A stretch of 64,000 nucleotides of DNA, from positions 1,798,001 to 1,862,000 of the forward strand of contig OZ242023.1 of the NCBI GenBank assembly GCA_965204915.1. Direction: 5' to 3'. This document shows, piece by piece, positions 9,124 to 16,876 of this stretch. How positions within the stretch are numbered: the stretch's first letter is position 1; the number at the start of each line of letters is the position of its first letter. Both the position numbers and the translations under genes were made by a program. Below the pieces are notes generated by a model, which saw nothing but the letters and a program-made list of their open reading frames with translations, made no database searches and had not been told where the DNA came from. The stretch is from HK1 sp965204915. Lineage in GTDB: Bacteria > Pseudomonadota > Gammaproteobacteria > HK1.

Positions 9124-10416
9124 TCAGCCCATCTTCATGTTGTCGATGCCCACCACGCGGTCGTAGACCCAGTAGAGGATCAGGATCGCGGTGAGCAGGA
9201 TCACGCCCATCGCCGAGGCCAGCCCCCAGTTGAGGCTCGACTTCAGGTGGTAGGCGATGTAGTTGCCGATCATCTGCCCGTCCTTGCCGCCGACCAGCTC
9301 GGGGGTGATGAAGTACCCGATGGCGACGATGAACACGAGGATCACGCCCGCCCCGACGCCCGGCAGGGTCTGCGGCACGTACACGCGGAGGAAGGCGACG
9401 GCCGGCGGCGCCCCCAGGTTCTGGGCCGCCTTCATGTAGGCGGGCGAGATCCCCTTCATCACGCTGTAGACCGGCAGGATCATGAACGGCAGGAGGATCT
9501 GGGTCATGACGATGACGGTGCCGGTGAAGTTGTACATCATCTGCCATCGGTTCTCGTCGTCGACCAGGCGCAGCCAGACGAAGGTGTCGTTCACCACCCC
9601 CTCCTGCTGCAACATGATCATCCACGCCACGATGCGCACCAGCAGCGAGGTCCAGAACGGCATCAGCACGCAGATCATGAGCAGGTTGGAGTAGCGTAGC
9701 GGCAGGGTCGCCAGCAGGTGCGCGACCGGGTAGCCGAGCGCCAGGCAGGCCACGGTGACGATCACGCTGATCAGCAGGGTGCGCATCCACAGCGTCTTGT
9801 AGATGCGGCGGTTCTCCGGCTGCTGGATCACGTCCTTGCCGAAGCCGTACTTCAGGTCGAAGGCGTTGAGGTAGTACCCGAAGGTGTACGGGTCCTGCAT
9901 GATCCCCAGCGAGTGCCAGAACGAGACGTCCGCCCACCGCTTGTCGATCTCGATCAGGGCCTCCTTGTAGGGGCCGGCGAAGTCGGGGTCCTTGCCGAGA
10001 AGCGCCTTGACCTTGCGCTTCGTCTTCTTCATCAGGCTCTTCCACTTGGACTTCGCGTAGTTCATGCGGGTGCTCGCGCGCCCGATCTGGATCCCGTCGG
10101 CTTCCGCGACGTCCTTGAACATCGCCTCGTAGAAGGGCTCGGGGGGGAGCTCCTTCCCGTCCCATTGCGGGTAGACGGCGAAGGTCCGGGGAAGGGCGTT
10201 GTTGACCAGGGTGTCGTCGACGCTCCAGGTCATCAGGTAGACGACCGGCATGCCGAAGAGCACGAACAGGAACACGACGGCCGGAGCCACCAGCGCCAGG
10301 GCGGTGAGCTTGCGGCGGCGCAACGAGCGCTGGAGGCTCTCCTTCAGCGGCCGGCCGTCGGCGGTGAGCAGCTCACCCGTCGTGCTGGTGGGGATGTCGA
10401 TGGAGGTGGCGGCCAT
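9124..10416 (-). CDS. Polyamine-type ABC transporter permease (PotB-like), enlarged periplasmic loop
   Basis: Length is 430 residues, longer than a usual PotB (about 280-300). The extra length is a hydrophilic section of about 130 residues after the first membrane segment (rich in Lys, e.g. KSLMKKTKRKVKALLGKDP). It must be periplasmic and may contact the binding protein. The permease domain is normal, with AAQNLGAPPAVAFLRVYVPQTLPG as the EAA loop. It pairs with the 8.2 kb permease, and both depend on the ATPase at 12.2 kb and the binding protein at 11.0 kb. Confidence 0.87.
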   Translation of the reverse strand: MAATSIDIPTSTTGELLTADGRPLKESLQRSLRRRKLTALALVAPAVVFLFVLFGMPVVYLMTWSVDDTLVNNALPRTFAVYPQWDGKELPPEPFYEAMFKDVAEADGIQIGRASTRMNYAKSKWKSLMKKTKRKVKALLGKDPDFAGPYKEALIEIDKRWADVSFWHSLGIMQDPYTFGYYLNAFDLKYGFGKDVIQQPENRRIYKTLWMRTLLISVIVTVACLALGYPVAHLLATLPLRYSNLLMICVLMPFWTSLLVRIVAWMIMLQQEGVVNDTFVWLRLVDDENRWQMMYNFTGTVIVMTQILLPFMILPVYSVMKGISPAYMKAAQNLGAPPAVAFLRVYVPQTLPGVGAGVILVFIVAIGYFITPELVGGKDGQMIGNYIAYHLKSSLNWGLASAMGVILLTAILILYWVYDRVVGIDNMKMG

Positions 10417-10500
10417 TGGGGTGGTTCGTCGGTTCCCTGGTCTCTCGGCGTCCGGATTTTGCGGATCGGCGGCGGGTCGGCGACCCCGGCCGGGTGCGGG

Positions 10501-10812
10501 TCATAGCAGCTTGGCGGCGACGATGGCGAAGGTGGCGAGGGTGACCGCCGACTGGATGCCGACGACCCATCGGACGGTCGCGAGCTCCGAGCGCAAGCTC
10601 GCGAGCTCCGAGCGCACGCTCGCCACCTCCGAGCGCACGCTCGTGACCTCCGAGCGCACGCCGTCGATCGCGGTATCGAGATCGGCCTTGGTGATAGCGT
10701 GTTCGTCGCGGTGGTGGACCGCCTTTGCGATGGCTTCCGCCTGTCGGCGCTCGAATCCCGCGGCTTCGAGGTCGCGGGCGGCGGTGAGGGTGTCGAAGGT
10801 GGTGGCGGTCAT
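10501..10812 (-). CDS. DUF1640-like coiled-coil membrane protein
   Basis: Length is 103 residues, from ATG 10812. The N-terminal part (LTAARDLEAAGFERRQAEAI) is followed by an acidic/basic coiled coil built from nearly exact seven-residue repeats of the type SEVASVR/SELASLR, encoded by 21-bp DNA repeats at about 10585-10665. It ends with one C-terminal membrane helix (GIQSAVTLATFAIVAAKLL). This is the arrangement of the DUF1640/CCDC90 family, whose bacterial role is unknown. It lies between the binding-protein and permease genes of an ABC operon, an unusual position. Whether it is linked to the transporter or merely inserted is unknown. Confidence 0.75.
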   Translation of the reverse strand: MTATTFDTLTAARDLEAAGFERRQAEAIAKAVHHRDEHAITKADLDTAIDGVRSEVTSVRSEVASVRSELASLRSELATVRWVVGIQSAVTLATFAIVAAKLL

Positions 10813-11046
10813 GGTGGTGTTTCCCGGTGGTGTTCGCGCGACGACTTCAAGCATCCGAAGAAACCGACGGGCAATCTCCCGACCGTACCGGGGCGGATGC
10901 CGGTGCCGTCCCGCTCGGCCGCAGGATCCCCCGGCGACCGGACCGGGCGGCACGGCGCCGCCCGGTCCACCTGGAACAAGCCCGTTCCCCGCCCGTCAGC
11001 GTACCGGGCAAGGGCGCGACCGCGCCGGCGGTCACCGGTCACGCCG

Positions 11047-12147
11047 CTACTGCGCCCGCCAGGCGTCGAACCGCTCCTTGACGGCGTCGCCGTTGTCGGC
11101 CCACCACTCCGGATTGGCGATGATGCTGCGGGCCATGACCTCCGGCCGGTTCGGCATGTGCTCCATGATGTTCTTGCCGTTGTGGAACCACGGCTCGCCG
11201 GCGGCGATGATGTCGAACGAGGAGTTGCGCATCGGGCCGTAGTTGATGAACCTGGCCTGGCCCGCAAGCTGCTCCGGCGCGCTCGCAAAGCCCGCGAACT
11301 CGAACGCGAGCTCCTTGTTGGGGGTCCCCTTCACGATGACGAGCCATTCCTCCTCGAGCACCTGCCCGTCCCATACCGGCACGAAGGTGGCGTCTTCGCT
11401 CAGGTTCGCGGCGCCGACGCGGCCGTTGTAGGCCAGCGCCATCGAGGCTTCGCCCGATTTCACCAGCTCCAGCGGCTTCGAGCCCGCGGACCAGAACACC
11501 GAGTGGTCCCGGATCCTGTCCAGGGTCGCGAAGGCGCGGTCGATGCCGGCATCGGTGTCCATCACGCCGTAGACGTCGCCCGGCGCCACGCCGTCGGCCA
11601 TCAGCGCCATCTCGATCAGCGCGTTCGGCCACGTATGGATGCCGCGTTTGCCGGGGAAGGCGGCCGGGTCGAAGAAGTCGGCGATCGACGCCGGGGCCTT
11701 CTTGCCCGCCCACGCCGGCTCATCGTAGAACATCATGTAGGACCACCAGATCTGCGGGGCGACGCACTTGTTGGGACGGGGCACCATCAGGTCCTCGTCG
11801 ATCGACTTCCCGTCCGCGGTCTTGACCAGGTACTTGTCCGGGATCTCCTCGAACAGGCCCTCGTCGCAGCCCACCCGCGCCTCGTGGGGCAGGACGTCCA
11901 CGATGTCCCAGGTCACGGTGCCCGACTCGACCTGGGTGCGGACCTCGCCGAGGCCGCCGTTGTAGTTCTCCCAGTGGATGCTCTTCCCGGTCTTCTGCTC
12001 CCACGGCTCTCCGTAGGCTTTCTGCTGCGAGGCGGTGTACGCGCCGCCCCAGGACACGACGGTGAGGTCGGCGGCCCCGGCCGCGCCCGCCGCGAGCGCG
12101 GCGGCGCCCGCCACCGCGAATGCCCGGACAAGGATCTTGCGTTTCAT
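11047..12147 (-). CDS. Polyamine-type ABC transporter, substrate-binding protein
   Basis: Length is 366 residues, with a Sec signal peptide of about 25 residues (VAGAAALAAGAAGAA). The mature part begins DLTVVSWGGAYTASQQKAYGEPW and continues VTWDIVDVLPHEA, matching the PotD/PotF-like extracellular solute-binding family 1. It lies downstream of the ATPase gene and upstream of the DUF1640 and permease genes, all on the minus strand. The likely ligand is a polyamine or similar small cation, inferred from partners and family. Confidence 0.88.
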   Translation of the reverse strand: MKRKILVRAFAVAGAAALAAGAAGAADLTVVSWGGAYTASQQKAYGEPWEQKTGKSIHWENYNGGLGEVRTQVESGTVTWDIVDVLPHEARVGCDEGLFEEIPDKYLVKTADGKSIDEDLMVPRPNKCVAPQIWWSYMMFYDEPAWAGKKAPASIADFFDPAAFPGKRGIHTWPNALIEMALMADGVAPGDVYGVMDTDAGIDRAFATLDRIRDHSVFWSAGSKPLELVKSGEASMALAYNGRVGAANLSEDATFVPVWDGQVLEEEWLVIVKGTPNKELAFEFAGFASAPEQLAGQARFINYGPMRNSSFDIIAAGEPWFHNGKNIMEHMPNRPEVMARSIIANPEWWADNGDAVKERFDAWRAQ

Positions 12148-12237
12148 TGGATTGTCTCCTGTTTGCGTGCTCGCTTTCAGGTGGGTGGATCTCGGCAGGG
12201 TTGCCCGCGCGCCGGCGTCCCGGGATCGTGGCCGGCT

Positions 12238-13386
12238 TCAGCCCGCGATCGGGTCCAGCGCGCGGCAATCCTCCGTCAGCCAGGCGATGGTCGCCGCCTC
12301 GCCTATCTTCAACCGCCGGTGCGCATGGGTGTTCGGCACCTTGACGATGAAGTCGTCGTGCCCGGCGACCGTCAGCCGGGTACGGATATGGTCGCCCAGG
12401 TAGATCAGCTCCTCCACCCGGCCTTCCAGCGTGTTGAATCCGTCGGTGCCCGAGGGCGCGATCTCGACGCGCTCGGGCCGGAGGGAGAGCGTGGTGCGGC
12501 CGTTCACGCGCTCGACGTTGACCGCGAGCGCGGAGACCTCGCCGCCGTCGTCGACGGCGACCCGGCAGACGCCGTCCCGGACGTCCGTGACCGTGCCGTG
12601 CAACGTGTTGTTTTCGCCTATGAAATGGGCGACGAAGCTGTTCTGCGGCCGTTCGTAGAGCTCGTCGGGGGTGGAGAGCTGCTGGATGATCCCGTCGTCG
12701 AACACCGCGATGCGGTCCGACATCGTCAGCGCCTCGCCCTGGTCGTGGGTCACGTAGACGACGGTCACCCCCAGGTTCTCGTGGATGTGCTTGATCTCGT
12801 ACTGCATCTGCTCGCGGAGCTGCTTGTCGAGCGCGCCGAGGGGCTCGTCCATCAGCACGAGATCGGGCTCGAAGACCAGGGCGCGGGCGACGGCCACCCG
12901 CTGCTGCTGGCCGCCGGAGAGCTGGGCCGGGCGGCGCCCGCCGAAGCCGGGAAGCTCGACCATCTCCAGCGCCTTCTCCACCCGCCGGCGCGCTTCGGCG
13001 CGCGGCATGCGGCGCACTTCGAGGGGAAAGAGGAGGTTCTCCTCCACCGTCATGTGGGGGAAGAGCGCGTAGTTCTGGAACACCATGCCGATCCCGCGCT
13101 TGTGCGGCGCGACGTTGTTGATCGGGCGGCCGTTGAGGAAGATCTCGCCGTGGGTGGCCGGCTCGAACCCGGCGAGCATCATCAGGCAGGTCGTCTTGCC
13201 CGAGCCGGACGGCCCGAGCATGGTGAGGAACTCCCCCTTGGCGATGTCCAGGTCGAGGCTCTTGACGACCAGGGTCACCCCGTCGTAGCTCTTCTGGACG
13301 TTGTCGAAGCGGACGTAGGCGGCATCCGGACCGGCGCCGGGTGCGCGAGAGACGGTCGCATGGGAATTGGCGTCGGGGTCGCTCAT
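12238..13386 (-). CDS. potA: Polyamine-type ABC transporter, ATP-binding protein (PotA-like)
   Basis: Length is 382 residues from ATG 13386. The frame continues upstream but without conserved sequence, and this ATG (MSDPDANSH) gives normal family length. It has Walker A GPSGSGKTT, signature LSGGQQQRVAVARAL, Walker B LVLMDEPLGALD and switch His in VVYVTHDQGEA. A C-terminal TOBE-like regulatory domain follows, with FIGENNTLHGTV and SLRPERVEIAP. As first gene of the operon ATPase, binding protein, DUF1640, two permeases, it should follow the main promoter in 13387-13700. The symbol reflects family, not proven substrate. Confidence 0.88.
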   Translation of the reverse strand: MSDPDANSHATVSRAPGAGPDAAYVRFDNVQKSYDGVTLVVKSLDLDIAKGEFLTMLGPSGSGKTTCLMMLAGFEPATHGEIFLNGRPINNVAPHKRGIGMVFQNYALFPHMTVEENLLFPLEVRRMPRAEARRRVEKALEMVELPGFGGRRPAQLSGGQQQRVAVARALVFEPDLVLMDEPLGALDKQLREQMQYEIKHIHENLGVTVVYVTHDQGEALTMSDRIAVFDDGIIQQLSTPDELYERPQNSFVAHFIGENNTLHGTVTDVRDGVCRVAVDDGGEVSALAVNVERVNGRTTLSLRPERVEIAPSGTDGFNTLEGRVEELIYLGDHIRTRLTVAGHDDFIVKVPNTHAHRRLKIGEAATIAWLTEDCRALDPIAG

Positions 13387-13862
13387 GAGTGGTGCGTCGA
13401 TGGTGTCCCGAACATGTCGTGCAACCCTGGGAACGGCTCCTCGGCTCGGCATTCGGACGGACAGGGCAGGGACCCTGCGCGGCGCCGTCCTCTCGAACGA
13501 CTCGCCCGCCTTGGACGATTCCCCCGCCGCTGCCGGACGGTCCGCATCCGGCAAGGCGCAACGCGCGTCGGGTGGAAGTTTGCACCATCTCGTAGCCGAT
13601 CTCCACGATCAATCTTGATCTCGCGATCAATCCCGATCTCATGATCGATCCATGTGTCGGGAGCGAATTGCCGGTCCGGGGTCGTGGCGCGTCGTCCGCC
13701 CGGCTGGATGAGCGCCGGAGGACGGCCCATGACCCGGACGCGATGCACTGCAGAAGCTCCGGCAGACGAGATTCCGGGAAGTCCGCAACGAGCCGCAGGC
13801 GCAACGGCCTTCGCGGCGCGTCGTCCGGCTCGCGCGGTCCGGGCCACCGTGAAGTCGCCGGG
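13387..13862. other. Intergenic upstream of the ATPase gene, with GATC-rich repeats
   Basis: No gene is supported. At 13606-13651 there are two tandem 18-base units, CGATCAATCTTGATCTCG and CGATCAATCCCGATCTCA, followed by a partial third (TGATCGATCC). They lie about 220 bp upstream of the ATPase start, at the end of the lpdA transcript. They could be a regulator site, a Dam-type methylation cluster or simple slippage. No terminator with a T-run was seen. Confidence 0.45.
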
Positions 13863-15308
13863 CTACCTCCCGCGGCGCGGCAGGTAGAGATCCGTGATCG
13901 TCCCCTCGACCATCTCGGCCGCGAAGTTGACCGTCTCCGACAGCGTCGGATGGGGGTGGATGGTGAGGCCGACGTCGCGCGCGTCCGCGCCCATCTCGAT
14001 CGCCAGCGTCGCCTCCGCGATCAGCTCCCCGGCGTGCGGCCCGACGATGCCTGCGCCGAGCATCCGCCCGCTCTCGCGGTCGAACAGCACCTTGGTCAGC
14101 CCCTCGCTACGGCCGATGCCCAGCGCCCGCCCGCTGGCGGCCCAAGGGAAGGTGGCCTTGTCGACGTCGATGCCCCGCTCCCGCGCCTCGGTCTCGGTGA
14201 GCCCCGTCCATGCGACCTCCGGATCGGTGTACGCCACCGAGGGGATGGCCAGCGCATCGAAGCTCGACTTCCGGCCCGCGCACACTTCCGCGGCCACCTT
14301 GCCCTCGTGGGTCGCCTTGTGGGCGAGCATCGGCGGCCCGGCCACGTCGCCGATCGCGAAGACGTGCTCGACGTTGGTGCGCTGATGCCGGTCGGTGGGG
14401 ATGAAGCCGTGCTCGTCCACGTGCACGCCGGCGTTCTCCGCCCCGATCCGGTCGCCGTTGGGGCGCCGGCCGACCGCGACGAGGACGCGGTCGAAGGTGT
14501 CCTCGGCCGGAGCGTCCGTGCTTTCGTCCGTACCTTCGAACGAGACGCGCAGCCCGGAGGCTTCGGGGGTGATCCCCGTGACCTTCGTCGAGAGCCGGAT
14601 CGACTCGTACCGGGCGCGGATGCGCTGCTCCAGCGGCTTGACGAGATCGCGGTCGCAGCCGGGGATGAGCCCGTCCATCAGCTCGACCACGTTCACCCGT
14701 GAGCCGAGGGCCGCGTAGACGGTGGCCATCTCCAGCCCGATGATGCCGCCGCCGACGACGAGGAGACGTCCTGGCGCCTCGTCGAGCACGAGCGCATCGG
14801 TCGAGTCCATCAGGCGCGGGTCGCCGTTGGGAAACCCGGGGATCTCGACCGCCCGCGAGCCGGCCGCGACGATCGCGCGCTCGAACCCGATCTCCGTGGT
14901 TCCGCCGGGGGTCGCGACGCTCAGGCGGTGGGGCGACACGAACGCGCCGTCGCCCTGCACGACCTGAACCTTGCGTTGCCTTGCGAGCCCCGCGAGTCCG
15001 CGGGTGAGCCGCGCGACGACCTGGCTCTTCCAGCCCGCGAGCTTCGGGAGGTCGATCGACGGCGGCCCGAACGCGATCCCGTGCGCAGCCATCTCTCCCG
15101 CCCCGTCGATGACCGCGGCGGCGTGGAGCAGTGCTTTGGACGGGATGCACCCGACGTTGAGGCAGACCCCGCCCAGGGTCGGGTAGCGCTCGACGAGCAC
15201 GGTGCGCAGGCCCAGGTCGGCGGCGCGGAACGCGGCGGTGTACCCCCCCGGCCCCGCCCCGAGGACCACGACCTCCGCTTCGACGGACGGGGGAGCGTGC
15301 GCCGTCAT
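13863..15308 (-). CDS. lpdA: Dihydrolipoyl dehydrogenase (E3)
   Basis: Length is 481 residues. The N-terminal FAD fold has VVVLGAGPGGYTAAFRAA. The redox-active disulfide is GGVCLNVGCIPSKALLHAA. The NAD domain has VVGGGIIGLEMATVYAALG. The C-terminal interface carries the catalytic His-Glu pair in HPHPTLSE. It reoxidises the lipoyl arms of the E2 subunit and passes electrons to NAD. It is the last gene of the aceE-aceF-lpdA operon, 16 bases after aceF stops, so it most likely serves the pyruvate dehydrogenase complex. Confidence 0.95.
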   Translation of the reverse strand: MTAHAPPSVEAEVVVLGAGPGGYTAAFRAADLGLRTVLVERYPTLGGVCLNVGCIPSKALLHAAAVIDGAGEMAAHGIAFGPPSIDLPKLAGWKSQVVARLTRGLAGLARQRKVQVVQGDGAFVSPHRLSVATPGGTTEIGFERAIVAAGSRAVEIPGFPNGDPRLMDSTDALVLDEAPGRLLVVGGGIIGLEMATVYAALGSRVNVVELMDGLIPGCDRDLVKPLEQRIRARYESIRLSTKVTGITPEASGLRVSFEGTDESTDAPAEDTFDRVLVAVGRRPNGDRIGAENAGVHVDEHGFIPTDRHQRTNVEHVFAIGDVAGPPMLAHKATHEGKVAAEVCAGRKSSFDALAIPSVAYTDPEVAWTGLTETEARERGIDVDKATFPWAASGRALGIGRSEGLTKVLFDRESGRMLGAGIVGPHAGELIAEATLAIEMGADARDVGLTIHPHPTLSETVNFAAEMVEGTITDLYLPRRGR

Positions 15309-15324
15309 CGGCCGTCCCGCGCGG

Positions 15325-16863
15325 CTACAGCAGCAGCCGTCGCACGTCGCCGAGCAGGCGGGCGAGGTGCGCGAGGAAGCGGGCGGCCTCCGCGCCGTCC
15401 ACGACGCGGTGGTCCCAGGAGAGATCGAGGGGCAGCATCAGGCGCGGCGCGAACCCGGAGCCGTCCCAGACCGGCGCCGTCCGGGCCCGGGACACGCCGA
15501 GGATCGCGACCTCGGGGGCGTTGACGATCGGGGTGAACGCGGTGCCTCCGATGCCGCCGAGGCTGGAGATGGTGAACGTGCCGCCCTTCATCTCGTCGGA
15601 TTTCAATGCGCCTTCGCGGGCGCGGGCGCCGAGTCCGGCCATCTCGCGTGCGAGGTCGTACACGCCCTTGCGGTCGGCGTCGCGCAACACCGGCACCATC
15701 AGCCCGTTCGGAGTGTCCACGGCGATGCCGACGTGGACGTACTTCTTGACGATCAGGGTGTCCCCGTCCGGCCCGAGCGATGCGTTGAAGGCCGGATACT
15801 CCGCTAGCGTCGCCGCCACCGCCTTCGTGATGAAGGCGAGCAGGGTGATGCGCACCCCGCGCGCCGCCGCCTCTTCCCGGATCGACCGGCGGAACGCCTC
15901 CAGCTCGGTGACGTCCGCCTCGTCGTGGCTGGTGACGTGGGGGACGTTCACCCACGCCCGGTGCAGGTGCAGGCCCGAGATGCGCTTGATCCGCGACAGC
16001 GGGCGCATCTCGACCTCTCCGAACTTCGCGAAGTCCACGGCCGGGATCGGCGCAATACCGGTCCCTTCGGCGGCTGCCGGAGGCGGGGCGGAGAGGGCGC
16101 TCTTCACGAAGCCGCTGACGTCCTCGCGCAGCACCCGCCCCTTGCGGCCGGTTCCCTTGACCCTGGCGAGATCGACGCCGAGCTCGCGCGCGTAGCGCCG
16201 CATCGCCGGGGTGGCGTGGAAGACCGGGCGTGCCTCGGACCTGCTCTCCAGCGCTGCGGTCGGCGACGGCCGGCCGCGCGGCGCGCGCGGATCCGGCTGG
16301 CTGGCGGCGCCGGGATCGGGCGCCGCCGCATCGCCTGGCGGTCCGGGGGGTGGCGCCGGAGCGGCTGCCGCCGAGGCGGTGAGGGTATCCGGTGTCCGGC
16401 CGGACGTTGTTCCGGTGATCGGAACGGCATGATGCGCGGCATGGGCCGGAGCGTCGGGGGGCTGTCCGGGCGCCGTTCCGGCGATCGGATCGGCCTGGCC
16501 CGGAGCGGGGTCGGACGTGGAGGCATCCGGAGCCTGGCCGGGCGCCGCGTCGGCAGATTCGGCGGCTTCGGCAGATGGGCCGGCCCGGGGGGATTCGGCG
16601 GGCGTGGCTCCGTCCACGGATCCGGCCGGATCGAGGGTCAGGATCAGTGCGCCCTCGGACACGAGATCCCCCACCGAGAGGGCGATGCCGGCGACCCTCC
16701 CGGCCACCGGGGAGGGCACGTCCATCGTCGCCTTGTCGCTCTCCAGGGTGACGATCGGATCTTCCGGACGGATCCGGTCACCGACCTCGACCAGGACCTC
16801 GATGACCGGGACGTCGGAGAAGTCTCCGATGTCGGGGACGCGAATCTCGGCCGGCTCCGCCAC
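15325..16863 (-). CDS. aceF: Pyruvate dehydrogenase E2, dihydrolipoyllysine acetyltransferase
   Basis: Length is 512 residues. There is a single lipoyl domain with the modified Lys near residue 44 (TLESDKATMDVP). It is joined by a long Ala/Pro/Gly linker of about 130 residues with loose repeats of APGQxPD. A peripheral-subunit-binding domain follows (ATPAMRRYARELGVDLARVK, then GTGRKGRVLREDV), then the acetyltransferase core ending with WDHRVVDGAEAARF (catalytic His near 485). Many enterobacterial E2 proteins have two or three lipoyl domains, so one is at the short end, while the linker is long. It lies 13 bases after aceE. Confidence 0.94.
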   Translation of the reverse strand: MAEPAEIRVPDIGDFSDVPVIEVLVEVGDRIRPEDPIVTLESDKATMDVPSPVAGRVAGIALSVGDLVSEGALILTLDPAGSVDGATPAESPRAGPSAEAAESADAAPGQAPDASTSDPAPGQADPIAGTAPGQPPDAPAHAAHHAVPITGTTSGRTPDTLTASAAAAPAPPPGPPGDAAAPDPGAASQPDPRAPRGRPSPTAALESRSEARPVFHATPAMRRYARELGVDLARVKGTGRKGRVLREDVSGFVKSALSAPPPAAAEGTGIAPIPAVDFAKFGEVEMRPLSRIKRISGLHLHRAWVNVPHVTSHDEADVTELEAFRRSIREEAAARGVRITLLAFITKAVAATLAEYPAFNASLGPDGDTLIVKKYVHVGIAVDTPNGLMVPVLRDADRKGVYDLAREMAGLGARAREGALKSDEMKGGTFTISSLGGIGGTAFTPIVNAPEVAILGVSRARTAPVWDGSGFAPRLMLPLDLSWDHRVVDGAEAARFLAHLARLLGDVRRLLL

Positions 16864-16876
16864 GGTCGCGCCCTCC

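Noticed and set aside
10699..13644. Plus-strand frame of 981 codons across the polyamine operon
   Set aside because: Antisense to the binding-protein and ATPase genes, low-complexity product, no ribosome-binding site.
13606..13651. CRISPR-like repeat
   Set aside because: Units of 18 bases are directly adjacent without spacers, so it is a simple tandem repeat.
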